NCBI GenBank assembly: GCA_964590225.1
Contig: CAZPWS010000014.1
Location: 1 to 63,052 of the forward strand
Direction of reading: 5' to 3'
DNA: 63,052 bases
DNA from: JAEUSG01 sp964590225
Lineage (GTDB): Bacteria > Fibrobacterota > OXYB2-FULL-49-7 > JAEUSG01
Positions 53,308 through 61,065 of the stretch are shown here, piece after piece. The notes beneath the pieces are model-generated. The model saw nothing but the letters and a program-made list of their open reading frames with translations, was not told the origin of the DNA and did no database searches. Both the position numbers and the translations under genes were made by a program. Within the stretch, counting starts at the first letter, position 1. Every line of letters begins with the position of its first letter.

Positions 53308-55521
53308 ATGAAAATCCGCTCTCTTTCTTCTTGGGTGGTGTTTGGCCTGTTTATCTCTCTTTTATTGAGTTGTGGAGGGAAAGGCGCAGTAGTAGCTAAG
53401 GTAAAGGGGTTGAAAATATACCAGAAGGATATCGATACCATGTTTGTCGATATCAAGGACGAAAAAGTACGGGCAGACAGAATTAAGGAACGGCTAAAAG
53501 CAATTCTTGACGAACAGGTGTTGTTTAACAAAGCGGCTCATGAAGGATTTCTCAAAACAGATACAAATGCAGCGATACTAAAAAATATCGAGATGATCGA
53601 GACCGCAAACTATTTTGATTATGAGATTGTTCAAAAAAACTGGGGCTTCATGCTTTCAGAAGTGGAGAAAGCATATAAAGCCGATATGGAATCCTATAAA
53701 GCAAATAAGCCGTCTGTGCAAGATACAGCAAGTCCTACTGAGATGGAAAAGAAAGCATTGGATGCCTACGCCAAGAATCCATACCAGTCTCTTGATGCTG
53801 TTAGGACACAAGTGTTAACAAAGATGCTTTTAGCGAAGCCTGAGAACAAGGCGATACTCGACTCTCTTGCAAAGGCTGTTGGAGAACGGGGAGACTCTTC
53901 GCATATTTTTCAAAAAAGAGATGAAATTGTTCGCCTCCATGTAGGGGGACTTACAGAAAGAATTGTTGAGTCGCTAAAGAGTGAACGAAAAGTTGAATTT
54001 CCTGCATGGGAACCGGTAGTTTCAGAGGACGAAATAAAGACGGAATGGGAGAAAACAAAAGACCAGTACAAGAAGAAACCGGATCTTGTGGTGGAGCATA
54101 TCGAGGTTTCAGATGAAACTGTTGCGAAGAAGATACATGGTGAGCTTTCTTCTGATGCGAAAGCTGATTTTGGCAAACCACAGAAAAAGTACTCGAAGAA
54201 TAAGGCGACAGTTTCGCAGGAAATTACAATAAGGCCAGACGAACCGTTAACGGCAATAAAGGGAGAAACCGCCTTTCTGTACGACCAGATTTCTTCTCTT
54301 TCGGTTGGACAGGTATCCGTTCCTATGCCAGTGCAAATTTCTCCTACTTCCGGAGCCTATCATATTTTTAAGCTTGTCAGAAAAGGAACAGAAGAGTTCT
54401 TGCCATTCGATGATTGCAAGGATAATGTGAGATCTTCGCTTGTCGCGCGAAAGCAGTCTGAAATTCCTAATTCTGCCGTTGTTGCTCTGCTTGATGGCGG
54501 AAAAAAGAAAATTACAGCAGGCGAACTCTTTACCCTTTTGTACAAGAATAATCCTATGGTTGTTGAAAGGTATAAAACAGGCGAGGGTCGTAAAAGATTG
54601 CTCGAGGATTATTATGTAAAGTTTCTTTTGCTTTATGAATATGCGGTAGCAAAGGGGCTAAAATCTGATCCTGTCCTAAAAGAAAGAGTTGCACTTCAGC
54701 AGAAAAGATTTGTAATAGCTGATTATAAACAACAGTACCATGATGTTTATTATGGGCTAAATCCCAAAGTTGTCAAGAAATATTACGACAATAATAAGGA
54801 TGTCTTTATGTCTGATGGGGGAAAGGTGGTAAGGCCTTTTGACGCTGTTAAATCAGAGTGCGTTGATAGGGTTCTTGTTGATAGTTTGGCAGTAAGGAAA
54901 TATTATGAGTTTAATAGGGAGGATTTCTCTTCTCCTGCAGGAGACATAAAGCCATTCGATGAAGTAAGTTCAAGTGTTCGCAATGTTGTTTTGTCAAAGG
55001 TTAAGAACGAAGCGCTGGAGGCTGCGATGCGCGCCAATCGAAGGCAGTTTGGTTTAAAGATATACAGAAGCGAATATGATTTTGCCTCTTATGACTCTCC
55101 AGAAGTTCTTTTCGAAAAAGCTAAAAAGCATCACGAGGAGAGACAATATTCAGAAGCCATGAAAATTTATCAGAATTTACGGTTTATAAAGCCGGATTTT
55201 AATGGTCATCCAGAAATATGTATGGCGATGGCCCAAATTTATACAGAGCAGAATCAGTTTAATAAGGCAGTTCAGGAATACAAACGGTATATGCGTCTGT
55301 ATGGCGACAAGGGCGACTCATATAAGGCTCAGTTCATGATAGGTTTTGTTTATTCCGAAAATATTAAGGATACTACAAGAGCCATTGCTGCATATCAGGC
55401 GGTAAAGGATAATTATCCTTCATGCGACCTTGCTGACGATGCCGACTACATGATTAGAAGCATTAGAAGTGGCGAGGATATTTTAATGAATCTGCAGGAC
55501 GATTCGTCCTCTGCCTTTTAA
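53308..55521 (+). CDS. SurA/PpiC-like peptidyl-prolyl isomerase lipoprotein with TPR tail
   Basis: A 737-residue lipoprotein: the signal ends in LLLSC (Cys at about 22), followed by GGKG. A SurA_N-like helical region (about 30-220) contains KERLKAILDEQVLFNKAA. A parvulin-type module (about 255-380; DLVVEHIEVSDETVAKKI, LSVGQVSVPM, GAYHIFKLV) follows. Two copies of a KYY-x-x-N-x-x-x-F / PFD-x-V unit (about 490-575) come next, and a C-terminal TPR array begins REYSEAMKIYQ-like at about 610 (read as RQYSEAMKIYQ). Periplasmic folding of outer-membrane or surface proteins is the likely job. The GGAGG box before ATG is strong. Confidence 0.85.
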   Translation: MKIRSLSSWVVFGLFISLLLSCGGKGAVVAKVKGLKIYQKDIDTMFVDIKDEKVRADRIKERLKAILDEQVLFNKAAHEGFLKTDTNAAILKNIEMIETANYFDYEIVQKNWGFMLSEVEKAYKADMESYKANKPSVQDTASPTEMEKKALDAYAKNPYQSLDAVRTQVLTKMLLAKPENKAILDSLAKAVGERGDSSHIFQKRDEIVRLHVGGLTERIVESLKSERKVEFPAWEPVVSEDEIKTEWEKTKDQYKKKPDLVVEHIEVSDETVAKKIHGELSSDAKADFGKPQKKYSKNKATVSQEITIRPDEPLTAIKGETAFLYDQISSLSVGQVSVPMPVQISPTSGAYHIFKLVRKGTEEFLPFDDCKDNVRSSLVARKQSEIPNSAVVALLDGGKKKITAGELFTLLYKNNPMVVERYKTGEGRKRLLEDYYVKFLLLYEYAVAKGLKSDPVLKERVALQQKRFVIADYKQQYHDVYYGLNPKVVKKYYDNNKDVFMSDGGKVVRPFDAVKSECVDRVLVDSLAVRKYYEFNREDFSSPAGDIKPFDEVSSSVRNVVLSKVKNEALEAAMRANRRQFGLKIYRSEYDFASYDSPEVLFEKAKKHHEERQYSEAMKIYQNLRFIKPDFNGHPEICMAMAQIYTEQNQFNKAVQEYKRYMRLYGDKGDSYKAQFMIGFVYSENIKDTTRAIAAYQAVKDNYPSCDLADDADYMIRSIRSGEDILMNLQDDSSSAF

Positions 55522-55548
55522 ATCTGGCAGGTCGGGAAGGCCAAGATT

Positions 55549-56952
55549 TCAAAGACAGAGATAGTTTTTTGCGTTGTGATAACAGATGTTTCTAACGGTA
55601 TCTCCAAGAAGATTGATATCGTTGGGCAGTTCTCCGTTCTCAACATCTCTTCCAATTGCGTTACATAGAATTCGTCGGAAATATTCATGCCGGGGATAGG
55701 ATAGTAAACTTCTGGAATCTGTGAGCATTCCGATAAATCTGCTTAACAATCCAAGCGATGAGAGCGCGTTCAACTGTTTTTCCATTCCGTCCTTTTGATC
55801 AAGAAACCACCAGCCGGACCCAAATTGAATCTTGCCTGGTATTTCGCCATCCTGAAAGTTGCCTAACATTGTCGCGACCATCTCGTTATCTTTTGGATTG
55901 AGGTTATATATTATAGTTTTCGCAAGTTCGCCATTGAGGTCTAATCTGTCAAAAAAGCGTGACATTTCGTATGCGGTTTGTGCATCAGCAATAGAGTCAA
56001 AACCGGTATCCGGACCAAGCTTTGCGAACATTCGTGAATTATTGTTGCGCATCGCACCATAGTGAAACTGCTGTGTCCACGACCGTTTTGCATTAAGGCG
56101 GGCGAGGTAATCGAGAATGACAGCTTTAAGTAAATACACTTCCTGTTTGCTGAGTGTGCCGCCTTTTCTTACTGTATTGAAGCAATTGGCAGCTGCTTCC
56201 GTACTCATACTATCAACATAATAAAAGGTTTCTAAACCATGATCGGAGAGGCGGCACCCGTTCTGATGGAAAAATTCGTGTCGTTTGTTTAATGCAAAAA
56301 AAAGTTCTTCAAGAGAGTTAATCTTACAGGATGCTGAAAGAGCAAGCTTATCAATGTATTCATTATATACTGCCGGGTTATCGCAGTTCATTGCCTTGTC
56401 CGGTCGCCATGTTGGCAAAACCTTAACATTAAAACCGCTTTGTTTTATTGCTTTATGGCTGTAAAGGTCGTCAATAGGATCATCCGTAGTGCAGCATATT
56501 TCAACACGCATCAAGTTCATCAAACCTCTTGCGGAATAATTAGGCGAAGTAAGTTTATCTGTAGTTTCCTGATAGATCTGTTGGGCACTTGAAGCATTAA
56601 GCAAAATGTTGATATTAAAGTATCGCTGGAGTTCAAGGTGTGTCCAGTGATAAAGGGGATTTCGCAGCGTAAATGGAACAGTTTCCGCCCATTTTTGGAA
56701 TTTTTCAAAATCCGACGCATCCCCCGTACAATATTTTTCTGCAATGCCGTTTGATCTCATAGCACGCCATTTATAATGGTCACCATAAAGCCATGCTTCG
56801 GTTATATTCTTAAACTGTCTATCAAGAGCTATATCGGCAGGGTTTAAATGGCAGTGGTAATCTATTATTGGCAAATTAGCGGCGTATTCGTGATATAACC
56901 TTTCCGCGGTTGGACTATGCAGCAAAAAATTGTTGTCAAGAAATTGTTTCAT
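55549..56952 (-). CDS. uxaC: Glucuronate isomerase
   Basis: UxaC interconverts D-glucuronate and D-fructuronate (and galacturonate and tagaturonate), the entry to hexuronate breakdown. The amidohydrolase-fold start IIDYHCHLNPADIA carries the HxH metal motif. WLYGDHYKWRAMRSNG, HWTHLELQRYF, CTTDDPIDDL, WTQQFHYGAMRNNN and LGPDTGFDSI are all family signatures, and 467 residues is standard. No other hexuronate gene is in the window; a secreted two-domain protein lies eight bases upstream and may act on uronate-rich material. Confidence 0.96.
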   Translation of the reverse strand: MKQFLDNNFLLHSPTAERLYHEYAANLPIIDYHCHLNPADIALDRQFKNITEAWLYGDHYKWRAMRSNGIAEKYCTGDASDFEKFQKWAETVPFTLRNPLYHWTHLELQRYFNINILLNASSAQQIYQETTDKLTSPNYSARGLMNLMRVEICCTTDDPIDDLYSHKAIKQSGFNVKVLPTWRPDKAMNCDNPAVYNEYIDKLALSASCKINSLEELFFALNKRHEFFHQNGCRLSDHGLETFYYVDSMSTEAAANCFNTVRKGGTLSKQEVYLLKAVILDYLARLNAKRSWTQQFHYGAMRNNNSRMFAKLGPDTGFDSIADAQTAYEMSRFFDRLDLNGELAKTIIYNLNPKDNEMVATMLGNFQDGEIPGKIQFGSGWWFLDQKDGMEKQLNALSSLGLLSRFIGMLTDSRSLLSYPRHEYFRRILCNAIGRDVENGELPNDINLLGDTVRNICYHNAKNYLCL

Positions 56953-56960
56953 TGTTTTTT

Positions 56961-58427
56961 CTATCGTATTAATGATAATCGTTTTATGGAAACTATCCTG
57001 TTGTTTCCATAAATATTGGCAAAGTATATGCCCGATGGCTGCTTAGAAGCATCCCACCGCATTGTTCCGGTTACGGCTTTAAATGTGGATATTATTCTCC
57101 CATTAATATCGGTGATTTCAATGCTATAGCTCAGTTTGTTGTCCGGCAATCTAATTGACAATATAGGGTTAAAGGGATTTGGATATGCAAGGATATTCTG
57201 AATCTCATTTAGTGCGATTTTATCGTTCTCGATAGCATTAGTCAAAGGCACTGTTCCCTTAACGGAAAAATTGCCGAAAAGAATCCTTGCGCCGCCATTT
57301 ACCATCAGACCCACGCCACCCGATGGAAAGGAGTTGTCGGTAAATTCCTTAACTTTTGTGCCATTAATAAAGAGTTCTTTCAGACCGCTGTTGTGGTTTA
57401 TGACCTTAAGTCTATTTTCTCCACTCTGAACAATCGATGTTGATATTTCTGGAGAAAAAAGCATGGAGATACCGGATTCATTTTGTTTTAACAGCGTGAA
57501 ATGTGTGCCGTTTGTAATAACAAAGTGATAGGCGCTTGTAGTAGAGGAGCCGCCGGTTGATAGCACTGAGCTGTAGTGAAAGATTACGCCAAAGTTGTAC
57601 GAACCGGAGGGCAAGGGCGATTGGGGTATAGCGGTTACTTCGATTGTGTCGCTATCGCCATAATTTCCATCGGAAAGAAGGGATGCGATATTATTGCTGT
57701 TGAGAGATATAGCCTCAAGGTATCCTTCGTTCACGCTGAAAGTTCCTATTTGCCCGTAATTTCGCCAGCCAATAAGGGTTGGTGAACTGAAATTGTCCTG
57801 AAAAGACGACTGTGCATAAACGGTATCGCCTGTTGTTGCAATTACCTCCGTGAAAGCTGTTTGGCATTGGCCGGATACAATTAGACCAACAAACCCCTCT
57901 TCGCTAATTGCTGATGCACCCGTGTCAATTATAGTAGTGAGCTTATACCCGTTGCAGAAAAAAGTTATCGACGAATCGTTTGCCATAACTGCTATTTCAT
58001 TGGTATCGTTTCTGATAAATGAGTGGTTGAGCAGGTAATGATTCGAGAAATCTACCCATTCACCATCAGAATATCGGTAAACTATGAATGACCCCGACGG
58101 GTATATGTAAAAGTGGTAGGCGGAGGCGTTGTCCTGGCCCCTGACCGTAACTCCCGCTCTCGCGTTTGTATCTGCCTGAACAAAAACGGCGGTTGTTTTT
58201 ACAACGAGATTTTTTGCGGAAATTGAACTTTTCTTAACCCACGACTGTCCTGTGCTGCTTGTAGATGTAAGTGTCAGATTGCCGCCCGAAATTTGGTATT
58301 GTGACTGAAACAGCGGTTGCCACTGTGCAAGATCAGAATCGAAATTGTCCTGAAACAGCACGGTTGGATTAGCCGAGATTAACTTGCATAACGAGATCAA
58401 AATAAACACTGTAAGAAATTGTTTCAT
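56961..58427 (-). CDS. Secreted protein with two concanavalin-like domains and C-terminal sorting domain
   Basis: GGGAGG lies six bases before the ATG, which opens a signal peptide (MKQFLTVFILISLCKLISA). Two related jelly-roll-type domains follow (about 20-200 and 205-390), each starting with a FQDNF motif (VLFQDNFDSDLAQW; SSFQDNFSSPTLIGW) and containing SAYHF strands, as in LamG or DUF1080-type carbohydrate-binding folds. The C-terminus has AYPNPFNPILS, ITDINGRII and PSGIYFANIYG, a sorting-type module. Carbohydrate binding is inferred from fold only. It is probably co-transcribed with uxaC. Confidence 0.8.
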   Translation of the reverse strand: MKQFLTVFILISLCKLISANPTVLFQDNFDSDLAQWQPLFQSQYQISGGNLTLTSTSSTGQSWVKKSSISAKNLVVKTTAVFVQADTNARAGVTVRGQDNASAYHFYIYPSGSFIVYRYSDGEWVDFSNHYLLNHSFIRNDTNEIAVMANDSSITFFCNGYKLTTIIDTGASAISEEGFVGLIVSGQCQTAFTEVIATTGDTVYAQSSFQDNFSSPTLIGWRNYGQIGTFSVNEGYLEAISLNSNNIASLLSDGNYGDSDTIEVTAIPQSPLPSGSYNFGVIFHYSSVLSTGGSSTTSAYHFVITNGTHFTLLKQNESGISMLFSPEISTSIVQSGENRLKVINHNSGLKELFINGTKVKEFTDNSFPSGGVGLMVNGGARILFGNFSVKGTVPLTNAIENDKIALNEIQNILAYPNPFNPILSIRLPDNKLSYSIEITDINGRIISTFKAVTGTMRWDASKQPSGIYFANIYGNNRIVSIKRLSLIR

Positions 58428-58496
58428 AAATTCCTCCCTTAATTAGGTTATATATCCCTCACAAGTTAGTCGTAAGCAGGATTGGTGAGGTTCAGT

Positions 58497-59516
58497 TTAT
58501 ATTACTTTACCCTCAACTTCCGCCATTTTTTTAAGCGTTTTCATCAGATCGTCAAACTTGGAGGGAATGAGCGATTGCGCCCCATCGGACATAGCTTCCT
58601 CCGGTTTGTTGTGTACTTCTACAATTATGCCGTCGGCACCAACTGCTAATGAAGCTTTCGATAACGGCTTAACAAGTCCCCACGAACCGCCTGCATGGCT
58701 CGGGTCGGTAATGACCGGCAGATGCGTCAGCTTTTTTAGAACAGGTATCGCTGATATATCCATTGTATTTCTTGTGGCGGTTTCGAATGTTCTGATTCCC
58801 CTTTCGCACAGAATAACATTGGGATTCCCTTCCGAAAGAATGTATTCGGCAGACATAAGTAGTTCCTGAATTGTTGTAGCCATACCCCGTTTAAGCAAAA
58901 CAGGTTTACCACATTTTCCTACTTCACGAAGAAGTGCAAAGTTTTGTGTGTTGCGGGCGCCTATTTGCAGCATGTCAACATAAGAGGCACAAAGAGAGAC
59001 ATCTTTTGGCTGAATAACTTCTGTAACTATCCGAAGACCGGTTTCTTTTTTTGCTTTTGCAAGAATTTTTAGGCCGTCTTCCTCAAGTCCTTGAAATGAG
59101 TAAGGAGATGTTCGCGGTTTGAAGGCGCCGCCGCGTAATACTTTGGCACCATGTGTTTTAACTATCTGCGCTATTGCAAGCAACTGTTCTTCACTTTCAA
59201 CGCTACATGGCCCGGCCATTACGGTAAAGTAACCTTCGCCTATTTTTGTATCGTTTCCGAGATCTATTACAGTAGGGCCTTTCCTGAGTTCCTTTCCGGC
59301 AAGCTTGAACGGTTTAAGAATTCTGACAACATCTTCTACGCCGTCTATGGATTGGAACTGCTCGGGAGAGGTTTTGCTTCTTTCGTCGCCAATCGCGCCT
59401 ATCACCGTTTTGTCGGTTCCATAAATTGGATGTGATTTATATCCTAAAGAATGAATTTTTTCAAGAACCCTTTTAATTTGCTCTTCCGTTGCTCCGCTTT
59501 TCATTGTAATTATCAT
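58497..59516 (-). CDS. aroF: 3-deoxy-7-phosphoheptulonate (DAHP) synthase, type I-beta
   Basis: This enzyme condenses PEP with erythrose 4-phosphate, the first step of the shikimate pathway. An N-terminal ferredoxin-like regulatory domain (about 1-65, IITMKSGATEEQIKRVLEKI) is followed by the TIM barrel with MAGPCSVES, LRGGAFKPRTSPYSFQG, LQIGARNTQNF, VLLKRGM, CERGIRTFE and DPSHAGGS. This architecture, shared with Thermotoga and some Bacillus enzymes, usually mediates feedback by aromatic amino acids. At 339 residues it is normal. It starts 17 bases after the PurL-like gene. Confidence 0.96.
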   Translation of the reverse strand: MIITMKSGATEEQIKRVLEKIHSLGYKSHPIYGTDKTVIGAIGDERSKTSPEQFQSIDGVEDVVRILKPFKLAGKELRKGPTVIDLGNDTKIGEGYFTVMAGPCSVESEEQLLAIAQIVKTHGAKVLRGGAFKPRTSPYSFQGLEEDGLKILAKAKKETGLRIVTEVIQPKDVSLCASYVDMLQIGARNTQNFALLREVGKCGKPVLLKRGMATTIQELLMSAEYILSEGNPNVILCERGIRTFETATRNTMDISAIPVLKKLTHLPVITDPSHAGGSWGLVKPLSKASLAVGADGIIVEVHNKPEEAMSDGAQSLIPSKFDDLMKTLKKMAEVEGKVI

Positions 59517-59533
59517 GAATGATTTCCAATTGT

Positions 59534-60922
59534 TTAAGTAATGTTTGTCAATGTGTTAATGTCAATATCAATTTCGCCATTAATATACAAATGTGTCCCT
59601 CCTGTTTCACCAATTTCTTCCATGTGAACGCTATGCTTGTTTGCCATTGATCGAAGAAGGTCGATATTACCGCTTCTGATGGAAATAAGCACTCTTGCCG
59701 ATGTTTCAGAAAAAAGTGTTCTATCTGCCCTTAAACCTGTATCATATGAAATTCTTGCACCAATCTTGTAATGGTCCTGAGATATGCAGCTTTTTGCAGC
59801 AGCCACTGCGAGACCGCCGGAAGAACAATATTGTGCCGATTCAAGCAAACTTGAATTTGTCGCTTCGGTAATAAGGTCGGCAAGAAGCCTGATTTTTGAT
59901 AAGTTTACGGTTGGTGGCTGTCCATCGCAAGTGCCATGAATTACATTTAGATAAACGGAACTGCCTATTTCGTCTCTGGTCTCACCAAGTAGAACAATTT
60001 TGTCCCCTTCTCTCTTAAAGCTTGGTGTCACAATTTTTTTATAATCGGTGATATGCGCAACACTCCAGATTACAGGGATGGGCATTAATGAACTTTTCGA
60101 ATTGGATTGTAGGCCAAATATTTCTTCTACTTCTTCTATGCCGTTAATGTAGTCCAAGCAGTTTGAGTATTCTTCTGCCGAATCGCTGTTTTTATCGCGC
60201 CAAAGTGGGTTAAGAAAAAAAGGGGATGCTCCGGCACAAATGCCTCCGGCGCAAATGCCTCCGGCACAAATGCAGTTCATAAAAGGCACCGAAGCCGATA
60301 ATTTCCCCGCTTCTCTTGGATCGCTTGTTGGGAAAGCTAATGGCTGAAATGCGCTTAAAACAAAAGCGCAGTCTTTTCCACATCTGACAGCAGAGAGCGA
60401 AGCACCAAAATCAATGATAGTGTCGATTCCAAGCCGGTTGTCAAATTGTTCGCTCCATGCGCTTTTAAATTGGCAGCTTGGGGATAAAAGTATTTTATTT
60501 AGCGACTCATTGTACGATACAGGGAAGGGTAAATTTAAAGGTTCTGGTATCGATAAAGGGTCAAAGTTTTTAGTCTCTGGTTTAAGTTTAAAGTTTTCAA
60601 CCACTTTCTCATGGATGGCAGGATTATACTGTTCGTTCATTTCATCTTTTTTTGGATGGTAACTCTTATCTCGTTGTCCCACAACCAGATAATGCGATTC
60701 AGAACTGTTTAGCGAGAAGAAGACAGGAATTCTAACCTTATCTACAAATTTGCTGATATCTTTGATCTTTCGTTCATCGGTAGTATAGTCTCTTTTGTAG
60801 GATATATACAATGCTGTGGCGCATATTTCACCGTTCAATAATTTAAGAAGGCTACTATCTCCCTGAAAACCATCCTTAATTATCGCGCTGTGCAATAATA
60901 TTTCGTTGCTTTTGCAATTCAC
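59534..60922 (-). CDS. Degenerate PurL-like protein comprising only the second half of FGAM synthase
   Basis: The 462 residues align by eye with the C-terminal half of small-type PurL. LSPSCQFKSAWSEQFDN matches the linker before the second AIRS module, DPREAGKLS the DPYEGGK-type segment, and FKREGDKIVLLGETRDEIGSSVYL, GGLAVAAAKSCI and LFSETSARVLISI the AIRS_C part. The first AIRS module with the catalytic His is missing, and the DxNPRY-type metal motif is replaced by AFQPLAF. The conserved C-x-GG turn is expanded to CICAGGICAGGICAG by a 15-bp tandem repeat. It is therefore probably not a working FGAM synthase. GTG start, weak ribosome-binding site. Confidence 0.7.
   Translation of the reverse strand: MNCKSNEILLHSAIIKDGFQGDSSLLKLLNGEICATALYISYKRDYTTDERKIKDISKFVDKVRIPVFFSLNSSESHYLVVGQRDKSYHPKKDEMNEQYNPAIHEKVVENFKLKPETKNFDPLSIPEPLNLPFPVSYNESLNKILLSPSCQFKSAWSEQFDNRLGIDTIIDFGASLSAVRCGKDCAFVLSAFQPLAFPTSDPREAGKLSASVPFMNCICAGGICAGGICAGASPFFLNPLWRDKNSDSAEEYSNCLDYINGIEEVEEIFGLQSNSKSSLMPIPVIWSVAHITDYKKIVTPSFKREGDKIVLLGETRDEIGSSVYLNVIHGTCDGQPPTVNLSKIRLLADLITEATNSSLLESAQYCSSGGLAVAAAKSCISQDHYKIGARISYDTGLRADRTLFSETSARVLISIRSGNIDLLRSMANKHSVHMEEIGETGGTHLYINGEIDIDINTLTNIT
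60229..60273. repeat. Three tandem copies of a 15-bp unit inside the PurL-like gene
   Basis: The unit CTCCGGCACAAATGC occurs at 60229-60243, with one substitution at 60244-60258, and exactly again at 60259-60273. Being five codons long, copies can change without shifting the frame; they encode the CAGGI repeats. Confidence 0.9.
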
Positions 60923-61065
60923 CTATTAAATATATTACCTATGTTGGTGATTTTCCAAACTCATGGAATTTATATTTTTTGAACCGTTTAATACGAACTT
61001 GCGACTCATTTGTTGTTAGTGGTTGTTAAAGTTCTATTTTATTGAAATGTCGAAAGGAAATATTT

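Noticed and set aside
56938..58427. uxaC and the adjacent secreted-protein gene both begin with ATGAAACAATTTCTT.
   Set aside because: The identity ends after 15 bases, the upstream regions differ, and common codons explain it; not evidence of duplication.
58459..58492. Short CCTCAC/GTGAGG inverted repeat between DAHP synthase and the secreted-protein gene.
   Set aside because: Six-base arms with a loop of over 20 bases and no T-run; too weak to call a terminator.
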